The notes: generated from the letters alone by a model not told the origin. Numbered from the stretch's first letter, positions 12,437 to 23,261 are shown. The stretch is 64,000 nucleotides of DNA from Chamaecrista fasciculata (GCA_003254925.1 QANZ01001843.1:136575-200574); one strand, 5' to 3'. Translations and numbers: made by a program.

Positions 12437-12489
12437 ATTTATAACTACAATTTTTAGGGTTTCCGCCTCAAGCCCATATCCCAGGCCCA
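12437..12489 (-). promoter_or_regulatory. Housekeeping-type promoter: TATA-like, telo box and two site II motifs
   Basis: On the minus strand: TTATAAAT (12437-12444), the telo box AAACCCTA (12455-12462), TGGGCT (12471-12476) and TGGGCC (12484-12489). This combination is established for plant genes encoding ribosomal and mitochondrial proteins. It points at the small gene at 11873-12225. Confidence 0.6.
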
Positions 12490-12544
12490 TTGAATCATAA
12501 CATCAACTTATTTCCTACTGAGACCCAAGAAAACAAAAGAAGAA

Positions 12545-12571
12545 ATATATATATATATATATATATATATN
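12545..12571. repeat. (AT)n microsatellite ending in an N
   Basis: About 13 AT units are followed by an N at 12571. This is probably an unresolved length or join. Confidence 0.8.
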
Positions 12572-12989
12572 AACTTAAATGATGAGCACTTGATTAGTGT
12601 TTGAGATGTGGGAAGCATTGCCGCATTCAAATCACTTAACACACTAATGTTCACTATTGTGGGTACCGCCGATTTCAGCTGCTTCCATTGATGGCTTTTT
12701 CAATGTTGTTCTAGTATTCAAACTTGTTAAATTAAAAGCACTGCATACAATCCCAAAGAATCAATGGAAGCTAAACCTTTAATTTCACAAAACGATACGA
12801 TCATGCACTATAAATTTATAATTAAGTTATTTTGATTGGAGGCAGAGGGGCGCTGGTATAATAATGTACATCTCTGAGAAAAGTGAAAAAATATACTTAT
12901 TTTTTAAGGATTATTAAGGTATTTTATTTTAAATTATTTAGTAAAATATGTCATTTTCACTGTTCATCTGATCTCTATATACATAGCGC
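12572..12989. other. AT-rich spacer
   Basis: I see no gene, RNA or clear repeat here. It leads into the large foldback element that starts near 12990. Confidence 0.4.
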
Positions 12990-14395
12990 ATGAGTTAAAT
13001 GTATAACAACAGAACGCAGGGCGCATTCAACAAATGAATCATTCAAAAATTAATACTCACAACAGAAGGCGCATTCAACAAATTAATCATTCAAAAATTT
13101 AATTTTCTGCTCAACACAAGGCGCTATCTTTAATTGGAATGTTTAAAAATTTAATATTTTCACTCACAACACAAGGCGCTAACAAGAAATGGAGCATTCA
13201 AAAATTTTATTCAAACATAGGGCGCATAGTATAAATGAAACAATTGTTGATCTATTAATTTGTGTTGTGGAGGGCGCATATCACAAATGAAGCATACCCA
13301 AATTAAATAGCAATTTGTTTAATTGATCAAAAATCTATTTTGATTTTTAATATTGTTCCTAAATTTCATTTTAGTACGTATTGTATATTTTGCTTTATTT
13401 TGATGCATAATTCAAATCTGAATGCGATGAAATTAAAGTTACAAGTTAAATTTGATTAATTATTTATTTGCCCAGTTGAAATTATCGGTAAACGAGGTCA
13501 AATCAAGCATGAAATCGGGCCCGAAAATAGACCGCTTGTTTCATGAATTTGGTCATATCTTTCTCATTTCAAATTCAAATTCAATAAAAGTGGAGCTGCA
13601 AATTAGTCTTGATGAGTTCTTTATCTATCTAGTTGGGACTGTTGATAAACGAGGTCAAATAGTACTTCAAATGTTGATGTTAATGTTTTCTCCAAACTTA
13701 CTTTCGAAGCATTATTTGACCTTATTTATCAACATTCCCAACTAGACAGATAAAGAATTCGTCAAGAGTAACTTGCAGCTCCGATTTTGTTGCATTTGAA
13801 TTTGAAACGAGAGAGATATGACCAAATTCATGAAACAATCGGACCATTTTCGGGCCTGATTTCACCTTGTTCACTAATAATTCCAACTAGGCAAATTAAA
13901 AATTAATCAACTTTAACTTTTAGTTTAATTTCATCGCATTCAGATTTGAATCACACATCAAAATAGAACAAAAAATACATTATGTACTAAAATGAAATTT
14001 AGAAACAAAATTAAAAACCAAAAATAGAGTTTTTATCAATTAAAACAAATTTAATTTGTGGAGGGTGCATATGTGATATGCGCCCTCCACATAGTTGGAC
14101 AAAAAATTTAATTTTGAATTTGTTCCATTTCTCATACGCGCCTTGTGTGAAAATTTTTTTTGAAGAAATAATTTTGTAGATCTAGTTTGTTGTGTACGCT
14201 CTATGTTTTAAGAAAAAGAATTTAGAAAAAAAATTGTATAGATCTAATTTATTGTGTGCGCCTTGCGTTTAAATTTTTCTCAAAATTAAATTTTGCAAGT
14301 TTGGTTTTCTATATGCGTCCTACGTTAGCTTTTTGTTTCATTTCAGTAATGCGCCATGCGTAGTAAATGGCGTGCTCTAGAAATAAATAGCAAAA
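12990..14395. mobile_element. Large foldback element with arrays of GCGC-containing units
   Basis: The arms are long imperfect inverted repeats around a centre near 13690. The outer left arm carries units such as AAGGCGCATTCAACAAATTA (about 13015-13290). The outer right arm carries their reverse complements (TGCGCCTTGCGT and relatives, about 14060-14380). GGAGGGCGCATATCACAAAT near 13268 and TGTGATATGCGCCCTCC near 14072 mirror each other. The inner core (about 13440-13920) contains the CCCGAAAATAGACCGCTTGT / GAGAGATATGACCAAATTCA module also seen at 35.4 and 38.1 kb. There is no coding capacity. It lies between the small gene and the second MYB gene. Confidence 0.6.
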
Positions 14396-14841
14396 TTGAT
14401 ATAGTTTAAAAATTAATCCATGTTCATTAATACTATAAAAAATAGGTATAAGAATTTTAAAAAAAGCCGTACATCCCTTGTGGAGCACATTGCTTGCTTG
14501 CTATCCACAAACTCCTCCGTGTTCAAAAGCAAATTAAAACCAATCATGAGTTTTAACAAGCGTATAAGCAAACTCCAAACGCTGTCGTCTCCAATAATAC
14601 AAAAAGTAGCACTAACTAAACTCAATCTATCATATATTCCAAACACTTGTATTTATTATTTCATCCATGAAAAAGAGAAGCAGCACATGCATTTCATTAT
14701 ATTTATATTTATAGCCACGCCCACGGCTCTGCCATTTTTTTTTCTTTTTTCTAGATATGTATCGAATTCTAATTTGTACACCAGTTTCATCACTGAAGCC
14801 TTGATGCGTTACGCAAGGTAATTAGTTTTTTGGAATAGTTA

Positions 14842-16247
14842 TTATAGATCTTGGAAAAGTTGCTGTCCTAAAAACCAAATATTGTCGTCATTCCACAAAC
14901 CCTCAAGGCATTCGCCACCACCACCACACCCCAAGGTATTACTAATACTATTCCCCTGCTCCAAGTACAAGGTTTGGTTGGTCATTCCCATAACCCGTGA
15001 GCAAACGTCTGACCCGTTTTCCGCTGAATCCGAACCTTGAGCCAGGCCCATAGATCCACATGAGTCGGGTCGGGTCAAATAGAAGTCCGTACCCGAAGAG
15101 GAAAAATGATGTGTTGGTAATGATGAAGAAGACGGGTGAATGGGTACGGGTGCGGGTGCCCGTATCCGTTCGAGCAAGCGGGGCATCCAGACGTAACGCA
15201 TGGCGTCTCTGAAAGGTTCACTGTTGACGTCACACTTGAGCTGTTTGGCCTGCTTCATCACTCTCGTCCTCCAATAATTCTTTATCTCATTGTCCGTTCT
15301 TCCCGGCAAATGCTCCGCTATTTTCGACCACCTATATATATAATATAATATAATATAATCACCCCATGATACGTACATTTATATATATTAACTCCATGTA
15401 TTAATTAATTGGATAAAGTGCACTTTTGGTCCCATAACTTTGGTAAAGATTTCAATTTGGTCCAATAACTTTTTTTGTTGCAATTCTCGTCCCGTAACTT
15501 TGACAAAAGTCTCAATTTGGTCTCATAACTTTTTTCGTTGTAATTTTGGTCTCATAACTTCTAAAAACGTCTCACTGTTGGTCCCAAGCTGATTTTCATC
15601 CGTCCCATAACTTCACCTATATTTGTCACGTCATCATCCAACTCAGTATGTCAGATCATCTTTAGCGGCAGATAATGGATGGAAATCAGTATTCGGACCA
15701 ACGGTGAGACGTTTTCAAAAGTTAGGGGACCAAATTGAAACCTTTGCCAAAGTTATGGGACCAAAAGTACACTTTAACCTAATTAATATACCAACCAAAC
15801 AAATAATTAATACATCATATTCACATTTCATATATAGTGACAGTATACCGCACCTATTGCCCCAGCGAAAATGGAGATCAATAATCAAAATCTGCTCTTG
15901 TAGCGTGATATTTCCACGCCTAACATCCGGACGCAAGTAGTTTAGCCATCTTAATCTGCAACTCTTCCCTGTTCTCTTCAAACCTATGCATGCAATTCCA
16001 ACACGTCATTTATATATATATACTATCAATCAATTAAACATATATATAATGTAATATATAAATACATATAGAACAGAGTAAGTGGCATGCCTGCAGATTT
16101 AGCGACCGAATTCCAGCGACCCTCACCGTGTGTGGCTATGTAATTGACGAGAATGGTGTCCTCTTCAGCCGTCCATGGACCTTTCCTTATCCCCATCTCA
16201 TCTTCTCTCTCCTCTGTTTCACGCTTACTTCTCTTTTCACTTTCCAT
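14842..16247 (-). CDS. R2R3-MYB transcription factor (MYB2/62/78/108/112/116-type), copy 2
   Basis: A 258-residue paralogue of the gene at 8127-9114. Exons are 16091-16247, 15854-15983 and 14842-15331, at the same two intron positions. R2 begins [20 protein letters not shown], and R3 runs from [12 protein letters not shown] to [27 protein letters not shown], then [13 protein letters not shown], gives the same subgroup signature. The tail is Ser/Gly-rich and ends [18 protein letters not shown], matching the acidic aromatic end of copy 1. The first intron must use a GC donor (GCAG|GCATGC), because no in-phase GT lies nearby; the acceptor is ATAG. The second intron carries a foldback element (15411-15779). 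The short N-terminus is Lys/Glu/Arg-rich. Key MYB residues are intact, so it is likely functional if the GC-AG intron is spliced. Confidence 0.9.
15411..15779. mobile_element. Foldback DNA element inside intron 2 of MYB copy 2
   Basis: The ends are near-perfect inverted repeats: GGATAAAGTGCACTTTTGGT on the left, and the reverse complement of GGTTAAAGTGTACTTTTGGT on the right. Several GGTCC(C/A)ATAACTTT units lie inside each arm. TAATTAAT-like sequence flanks both sides, consistent with an AT-rich target duplication of roughly 8-9 bp. A related element lies in the SAM synthetase upstream region at 49318-49768. Confidence 0.75.
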
Positions 16248-16378
16248 TATTCCTCTGTTTAATTCACACCTTTAACACACTCTTTATGTCTAGAGAGAGC
16301 AAGAGTGTGAAGGGAGAGATGTGTTTGGGGTTGCTTAATTAGTTTTAACTTTGGTGGGGTGTGAGAGTGTATGTAGAG

Positions 16379-16390
16379 TTATATATAGAG
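16379..16390 (-). promoter_or_regulatory. TATA box of MYB copy 2
   Basis: The minus strand reads CTATATATAAC about 135 bp upstream of the start codon, matching the spacing seen for MYB copy 1. Confidence 0.55.
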
Positions 16391-16955
16391 AGAGAGTGGG
16401 ATAAGAATAAGCTAAAGCTCCTTCGGAATTCTACACATATAAGAAAAGGATAGTGGCCAAGTGACTCCCATAGAAAAAGAAAGCGCATCGATCACATTTT
16501 ATATTATAATAACGTAACTGATTATGTACGTGTACCAACTGCTTCATCTTATTTAGTATATAATAGTTTAGTTTCACTAAAAAACTCGCTGTCTATACTT
16601 TGACTCTTCGACTTTTCGTTATCCGTCCGAGACACGCGCAGTCACAAAGATACAAATATCAGATCACTCCAAGGACTGCTTTTATGAATCTGGTAAACAA
16701 GTAAGTATCGTAATGGGGTTTGGTTCATTTTATTCATTAATTAATTTGCTATATCACTCACGCAGGATTATGAATCTAATTTTGTATACGTAGGATATCG
16801 GTGATGAAATTGAAAGGCCAAGATTTTCTCTTCGAGATATATATAAAATAAAATAAAAGGCTATTTGGTCCGTGGTTTTAGTTTTTCCCACTATGGAAGT
16901 ATAAGCCTATATGGGATGTATTGATCCAATAGTAATTGACCGTAGAATGGGAAAC
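16391..16955. other. Upstream region of MYB copy 2
   Basis: Non-coding DNA. It probably includes promoter sequence. I see no repeat or RNA gene. Confidence 0.4.
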
Positions 16956-17206
16956 NAAAGGGCCCTGTGGTTTGGCCCATTTTCAGATAGGGTCCCTGTG
17001 GTTTAAAAAGTGTCAAACAAGGTCCTTGTGGTTTGCTCCGTTAACAAAAAGGGTCCTGAAGTATATTTCCGTCCAAAATTTAACAGAAATTTTGGCTAAA
17101 ATATTATTTTAAGATCCTAACTATTAATTTTTATGTGTTTGACTCCCTAAAAGGACTTTGTCGCAAAATAAAGAAAAGTTTTATAATGAATAATGAAATT
17201 TCACCT

Positions 17207-17497
17207 CCTTCTGAGTCAAATCCCTCTGTCAAAAACAAACCACAATATCGTCTTCTTCTTCAAATCTTCTTCTACCAGATTCGATTTCAAGCTCCCGCTC
17301 ATCCCAACCGTCGATTCCAGGTCCACGAGCGACACCAACATCTTCAAGCTCAACGATTCCTTCTCATCACCGTACACCGACTCTTCTGGCAACCTCCTTC
17401 TCGACGCCGACCTTCGTAATAAGAGGAAGAAGAAATTAATTAGGAAACCGAGAAAACACAAGAGTTTGTCGGAGCTCGAATTCGAAGAGCTGAATGG
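17207..17497 (+). pseudogene. Captured fragment of a DUF1685-family gene
   Basis: The plus frame reads LPLIPTVDSRSTSDTNIFKL, then SFSSPYTDSSGNLLLDADL and the basic block RNKRKKKLIRKPRKHKSLSE, ending LEFEEL. The KSLSELEFEEL segment matches the start of the DUF1685 domain of plant proteins of unknown function. The domain is cut right after it: the expected continuation is replaced by unrelated sequence at about 17497. It is a partial exon inside a transposable element and is unlikely to be functional on its own. Confidence 0.6.
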
Positions 17498-17905
17498 GTC
17501 CCGAGAATTGATTAGCAGCAATTGAGAGATTAGAGAGAAATAGACGGTGAGCAACATCGTTGGAAAGCGTGCCGGAGAGGTTGAGGCCAATGAGGTTAAG
17601 AGCGATGACGTGGCGGCGGGAGTCACATGCGACGCCGGACCAGGTGCAGTGACTGGTGGAGGCGTTCCAGGAGGAAAGAGACGACTGTGGGTCGTCGAAA
17701 ATGGCGGATTTCCAGAGAGAGAAGAGCACGATATTCAGACATGGGAGCAGAGAAAGAATGGCGAAAATGGCGAAAATGGAGAAGAAGAAGATGAAGGAGA
17801 AAGAGGAGCCTCATGGAGAAAGAACGACGAAAATGGCGAAGTTTGGGTTTGGGAACGAGAGAGAAAGAGTTCAGAGTGGGAGGGGAAGAGAAACTCAGGG
17901 TGAAA
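17498..17905 (-). pseudogene. Captured 5' end of a BAM1/2/3-like LRR receptor kinase gene
   Basis: Reading the minus strand from 17814: a hydrophobic signal peptide (MRLLFLLHLLLLHF), then APMSEYRALLSL. After a one-base insertion the next frame continues SAIFDDPQSSLSSWNASTSH, CTWSGVACDSRRHV and LNLSGTL, then LSNLSIAANQFSGPI. This is the N-terminal cap plus first leucine-rich repeats of BARELY ANY MERISTEM-type CLE receptors. It stops at the junction with the DUF1685 fragment near 17497. About 90 bp upstream of the start may be the captured 5' UTR. The frameshift and lack of the remaining LRRs, membrane span and kinase make it a dead fragment. Confidence 0.75.
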
Positions 17906-18180
17906 TTTCATTTATTATCACGAAACTTTTCTTTTTTTGCGTCAAAGTCCTCTCATACAAATGGGGACTCAAACGTATAAAAATTAATAGTTAGGGTCTT
18001 AAAATAATATTTTAGCAAAAATTTCCATCAAATTTTGGATGGAAATATAACTCAGGACCCTTTTTGTTAACGGAGCAAACCACAAGGACCCTGTTTGACA
18101 CTTTTTAAACCACAGGGACCCTATATGAAAATGGGCCAAACCACAGGACCCTTTTGTGTAATTTACCCAAAAAAAAATTC

Positions 18181-18260
18181 AACGTGAGGCAGCATCGGGG
18201 AGGCTGCCTCACGTTAGAATGTTTTACACGCGAGGCAGCAGCGCAAATGCTGCCTCGCGT
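18181..18260. repeat. Two adjacent GC-rich hairpins sharing a GAGGCAGC core
   Basis: Hairpin 1 has 13-base arms (AACGTGAGGCAGC at 18181, and its complement ending at 18215). Hairpin 2 has 13-base arms (ACGCGAGGCAGCA at 18228, and its complement ending at 18260). The arms are perfect, with loops of 7-9 bases, in otherwise AT-rich DNA just outside the Pack-type element. Confidence 0.75.
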
Positions 18261-19315
18261 GCAATGTTTTTTTTTTCAATTTTTTTGCAAAAATTTTGTT
18301 TGATTGCATTAAGGTCCGTGAATAAGTTATTTGTCTATCTTAAAGCATGTCATTTTGAATAGAAATATCACATGCCCACCTTATTACCTCAAAGATTTCA
18401 TGCGAATTTAAATTTTAATCCAGAAATTGGAGTGTGATAAGGATTAAACTCTTGGCCACTTGGTCGTAACCAAAAGCCAAAGAAAGATATAGAATNAACT
18501 GTGTGGCATTTTATATAGTGATCGTCTAAATAAAAATTAACAAAATATATGGTCGAAGCTAAATTGATTAAGATAAAGAAAGAAAGAAAATAATGATAAT
18601 TAATTTATTTCAGAAGACGAAGGTATCAGGCTGCAGTACCTAGTACCTTGACCCTTCCAAAATGCACCCAACTTTAATTTCCACTTGTTCCTTACTTACT
18701 TTAATTTCCCCATTCAATTACTTTTCAGAAAGATAAATTCCAGATTCTTTAAATGATTTTGTAGCAATATTTATTTTTAAACATCTCTTATCTACTATTT
18801 TATCTATACCAAGCTCTCTCTCATTACTTTACGCATTCTATTGCATCGATGTAGTATAAAATAATAAATGAAATTATTATGAAGTGAACTCCAATAAGAG
18901 GTATAATGTATGGAAGAACTATATATAAATAGCTAGTTAAGAGTAATTAGCTTGAGATCGATGGAATTGATTAGAGATATATGTAGTAGAGATGAAGTGC
19001 TTTAATTGAATCAATAGATGCAAGCTTATCTGCCTTTTATACCGTACATGGAGATTAATAATATATGGAGCAAAATATAAGATACGTGTTCAAAGATTAA
19101 AGCTTTAGGCAAGGAATATAATCAAACCCTTTGAACAACGGGAAAGGAGTCGTCAGTGCCACCCAAATACAGACAACTTTCAACTTATTCCCTCACATTA
19201 ATTATTTGACATATGTACATAAAATAAACGCACAAATTAAATATATTAAATATATATATATGTTTACAATAAACATACATTCTATAAGTAAAACCAATGG
19301 TAAATTAGTATATAG
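18261..19315. other. AT-rich spacer
   Basis: I see no gene. It contains an N at 18496 and AT-rich sequence with several short A and T runs. Confidence 0.4.
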
Positions 19316-19610
19316 ATAAATTACATTTTGTTATTATGTTTTATGGACCAATATTACTTTGATATTATGTTCTTTAAAAAATAACACTTTAGTACTATAT
19401 TTTTTCAAAAATGTTATTTTGGTATTATTTTTTTTTAAATTGACCTTTTGGTACCTTGTTATTTGGACCAATATCACTTAGGTATTTTGTTCTTTCATTA
19501 TTTATTACCCTATTCTATTTTTTTTAGGATATCAAAGTGAAATTGGTCTAAAAAATAAAATATCAAAATGTTACATTTGAGACCAAAATAATATTTTTAA
19601 TAGTACGTAT
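19316..19610. repeat. Degenerate foldback repeat
   Basis: Left units of the type TATTATGTT(T/C)TTT-GGACCAATAT face right units of the type GAAATTGGTCTAAAAAATAA. The arms are eroded. It belongs to the GGTCC foldback type but is older than its neighbour at 19618. Confidence 0.4.
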
Positions 19611-19617
19611 AAAATAA

Positions 19618-20045
19618 AAGGGTAAATTACACTTTGGTACCCTGTGGTTTGATCCTATTTCACTGTGGTACCCTGTAGTTTGAAACTTGATACTTTGGTA
19701 CCCTGTGGTATTCTCCATTAACACTTTAGTACCCTTTGGAGTTATTTTGTAATTTTAACCATGATAAATTTTGCAAAAATTACATATTGACCCCAAAAAG
19801 TTTTTAAAAAATTACAAATAGGTCCCTAGATACATATTATCTAGGGACTAAAATGAAAACTTCAAAAAAATTTAGGGGTCAATATGTAATTTTTGCAAAA
19901 TTTACTATGGTTAAAATTACAAAATAGCTCCAAAAGGTACCAAAGTATTAAAGGAGAATACCACAGGGTACCAAAGTGTCAAGTTTCAAACCACAGAGTA
20001 CCAAAGTGAAATAGGATCAAATCACATGGTACCAAAGTGAAGTAG
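19618..20045. mobile_element. Foldback element with GGTACCCTGTGGTTTG ends
   Basis: The left arm begins GGGTAAATTACACTTTGGTA and carries repeated GGTACCCTGTGG units. The right arm mirrors it and ends TGGTACCAAAGTGAAGTAG. The arms, each roughly 190 bp, flank a short centre near 19835. There is no coding capacity. Confidence 0.75.
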
Positions 20046-21994
20046 TTCAACAAATTGAACCCAAAATTACAGGTACATATGCTCTTCCGCACGTTATCGA
20101 CCAGCTCTGATTTTAATATTTTATCATGACTTTTAGTCTCAATATTTACTCTTCAGATAAATTAGCTTCGTGTTACTTTTTTTAAAATTCTGAATAAACA
20201 TTATAATATTGATGTCATTATTTATGTCGTACAGTAACAACTGAATTTGTAAGATAACAACTTAATACCAATTAAAAGTTTCTTTTGGTTAAATTGTATA
20301 TTTCATGTATAGGTGAAGATTAATTTTATTTAAATGGAGAGCGAATAATTATAATTCTGTTAACTATGTTAATTTCAGAGATCAAACTTTTATTCTTTCA
20401 CTTATTTATCACTATAATAAACTATTGTTTATTTAAAAGTATTTTAATTATGAAAATTAGTTATATGAAAGAATTAATTTATCTCAACTTAAATATTTAC
20501 TTTTTTTTTATGGAAAAATATTTACTTATCTTTTTATTCATGTCCGATATGTACACATCAATCTGCCATTATTTGAACGTTATCGAAGTTGAGCCTCTAC
20601 GTGTAAACCATATCAAGTTGTGACATCGCATTGGGAATCATATACAAAGAACAGTAGGCACAATGGTCAAAATCTCGGAGTAAATAAAAACATAAAAAAT
20701 GAGCGCCAAAATAAAGGATGAGCTTGAGCCATGATGTTCTTCTAGAATAAGCTAATTAAGCCCAATTAATAAACGGTATAATAATAATAAAAAATTATGA
20801 TATAGTCAAAAGTGAACAAACTTTTCTCCTACATCTTTATCATTCTATTGGCTCTGGCTGTAATAATATGAAATGATTCGAAAAACACATTCACATTTGA
20901 GTTTTGAAACATCCACTCAACATTCGATGCAAATTTATATTGTATTATACGTTAGAGGTCTTATTTGATAGTCAGTCATATAAAATTATAATTTAAAATA
21001 AATATTTATAAAAATACTTTTAAATATACATAAAAAATAATTTCTTATAAAATTATATATTTTTTACTTCTACTTTTTAATTATTTTTAAATAATTTTAA
21101 AATTTAAAATAAACTTTACACTATATTATTTTCAATTATTTTTATTATAATTTACATAAATATTTGCATGCCTGTTAGGGCACGCAAAGCCCCTAATAAA
21201 TATTATGTGAGACTATACGACAAAAAAAATATATTCACAATTTTAACATAGATAATTAAATTTAAATCTTTATATGTCGAGACGTATTTATAACTAGCAT
21301 TGTTTCAAATTTTATCAGTAAATATTATTATAATTTAATTCAATAATCGAATGGGTTGATTCACTTGATTGTGATTTGTAGTGAATTAGGAAGGACTATA
21401 TAATGTAAATTAAAAGTGACACTTTTGAAATCCGCACATAGTGATGAACCTGAAATTACTATTTTGTTCTGGATTCCTTTGAATTCATTTATATATATAT
21501 ATATATCATCATTCGAATGGTACTTCCAACTTCCCCATTATGCTGTCAAATTATTGGGTGCTGAAGGCACGGTGCGTTGAATGCCACAGGAAGTAAGAAG
21601 ATTTGTGAATTAATGTTGACCACATTTTTGAAGTCTAAAGAGAATAAAATGTGTTTGACATATATTCTACGCAAGGGATATATATAGCTTTCATAGTTTG
21701 AAAGAAGATGATAATGTTAGGACTTAGGATGCAGATCAAATACAACAATGAATAACCTGTGTTTAGCTCATTTGGGCTTGAGGCCACCCCATAATCTAGC
21801 ATGGTAAAACAAAATTAATGTCATTGCAGCATTAATGAGCACTATGTGTATATATGACGATTCAAGTTACAGATTAATTAATGCATTGCATTATATATTC
21901 TCCATTAAGTGGGGAAATGCTAGTTTTGTTGACTTCAATTGATCTCATTTAGCTAAATATATACATGTGGAGTATCACAAATTCACAATTCACA
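20046..21994. other. AT-rich gene-poor spacer
   Basis: About 2 kb of very AT-rich DNA. I see no gene, RNA gene or confident transposon. The 85-codon open frame at 20366-20623 is low-complexity. Confidence 0.5.
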
Positions 21995-22470
21995 CATAAA
22001 TATTTGGGTAAAATTTAGATAAAATTCTTTTTATCTTTGTTATAATATTTTGTAATGGGAAAAATAATAATATTTATAAAAATAAAATAACATTTTCCCA
22101 TCGAGAATAACAAGAGAAATAAAATGAAGAAACACAATCACAACACAAGAAGAATTAAAGAGGAAAACCCAAACTGGGAAAAAAAACTGCAACCGTTGTC
22201 AAAAGACAACCAGAGAAAAATACTATATGAAAATTGTTATATAACACAATATTCTCTAAACTCTTATCCAAAGTACACTCATACTCTCACAAAACAACTA
22301 TTTAATTACACCTTCCGCATTCTACAAATAACAATAGAAAACTCTAAAATAGAAGAGAAGAATGAATTTAAAAGTCAAATACAATACTTAAAGTGTCTTG
22401 ACTTAGTGCACTTATAAACTTGCTTTGAGTCTCTTTTTATAGTAGTTGAGCGATGTGAAACTTTTTTAAA
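21995..22470 (-). mobile_element. Possible solo LTR of a Copia-type retrotransposon
   Basis: Read on the minus strand, the segment has a TATAAAAAGAGACTC start, a T-rich leader, then CCCAGTTTGGGTTTTCCTC and TTATTTCTCTTGTTATTCTC. These resemble the R-U5 part of plant Copia LTRs. No gag, pol, primer-binding site or partner LTR is visible nearby. The boundaries are approximate. The 97-codon plus-strand frame inside (22124-22417) is not a gene. Confidence 0.4.
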
Positions 22471-22596
22471 AAATCTCATTTACTTTCATTTCCAATCAAT
22501 TACCCAACACATGACACTTGACAAAAATTTTGTGCATGAAAGAAAATATAGATCAAATTAAAAAAGACAGTGGACTGTTTGAATTATTAGTTATTA

Positions 22597-22870
22597 CTCC
22601 CTCCGTTCCTATATATCTGATGTTTAAGGTAAATACACACAAACCAATGAAATGATTAGCTCACCTAAAATGAAGAGAAAAATAAGTAAAAAGACTAAAC
22701 TATCCCTATTAAATTACTTGAAAAATGTTTATTCATTTATGACTCTACTATATTTAATAGGGATAGAATAGTAAAAAAAATAATTAATGCTCTCTTGAAG
22801 TTGTAAAACATCAGATATTTTGGAATAAAAAAAGTTATCCAAAAAAGCAGATATTCAAGAACGGAGGGAG
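22597..22870. mobile_element. Stowaway-type MITE (Tc1/mariner)
   Basis: Terminal inverted repeats CTCCCTCCGTTC and GAACGGAGGGAG are intact, with TA duplications on both sides (22595-22596 and 22871-22872). The length is 274 bp and there is no coding capacity. These ends are diagnostic of the Stowaway family. The inner arms also partly pair (TATCTGATGTTT with AAACATCAGATA). Confidence 0.9.
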
Positions 22871-23261
22871 TACTTATTAGAGTAGAGCACGGAACGATTC
22901 TATTCGAATTTCGATAGAGATTCTAACCAAGACTTGTATAGTTGAATGAACTATGAACGGGTTGGGTTTTTTTGGTCTTTCGGCTGATAAATCAGAACTG
23001 AACAAAATTAATGGATTAGTTTGTCTTGAATTGGTGGATTATGGCCCTTTATTTATTGCTTTTTTGAAAGTGGACAACAACAAAATAGAGCCCAATTTTG
23101 CATTCACTTTTTTTTGGCCCAAGTTATCCCCAGACTAATTCTCTGGGGATCTAAGTTCTATTTAAGGGTTTGCCGCTAGCCCATGACAGTGACGCATGCA
23201 CTATTATCATAGATTCATAGAATGAAAATGACAAGACATGATGTGCCTGAAACCAGGGATG

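Larger units (their letters stand above)
16956..18168. mobile_element. Pack-type TIR element carrying two host gene fragments
   Basis: Long, highly similar inverted arms (about 16957-17206 and 17900-18168) face each other. Both arms read GGTCCCTGTGGTTTAAAAAG, TTTGCTCCGTTAACAAAAAG and CTAACTATTAATTTTTA in matching order. Between the arms lies cargo that is not repeat-like: a plus-strand piece resembling a DUF1685 gene, fused head-on to a minus-strand piece of a BAM-like receptor kinase gene. The outermost left bases are missing at the N (16956): the right end continues to GTGTAATTTACCC while the left stops short. No transposase is present. The long arms and captured exons resemble Pack-MULEs or other Pack-TIR elements. 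The superfamily cannot be fixed without a target-site duplication. Confidence 0.75.

Noticed and set aside
12990-14395. A CRISPR-like reading of the spaced GCGC units
   Set aside because: The units are imperfect, mirrored between two arms and in a plant nuclear context, so a foldback transposon explains them.
17547-17903. 118-codon plus-strand Glu/Gly-rich frame
   Set aside because: It is antisense to the captured BAM-like fragment, whose minus-strand reading is clearly the biological one.
22124-22417. 97-codon frame in the 22 kb region
   Set aside because: It lies in an LTR-like segment and is Asn/Lys-rich with no domain.
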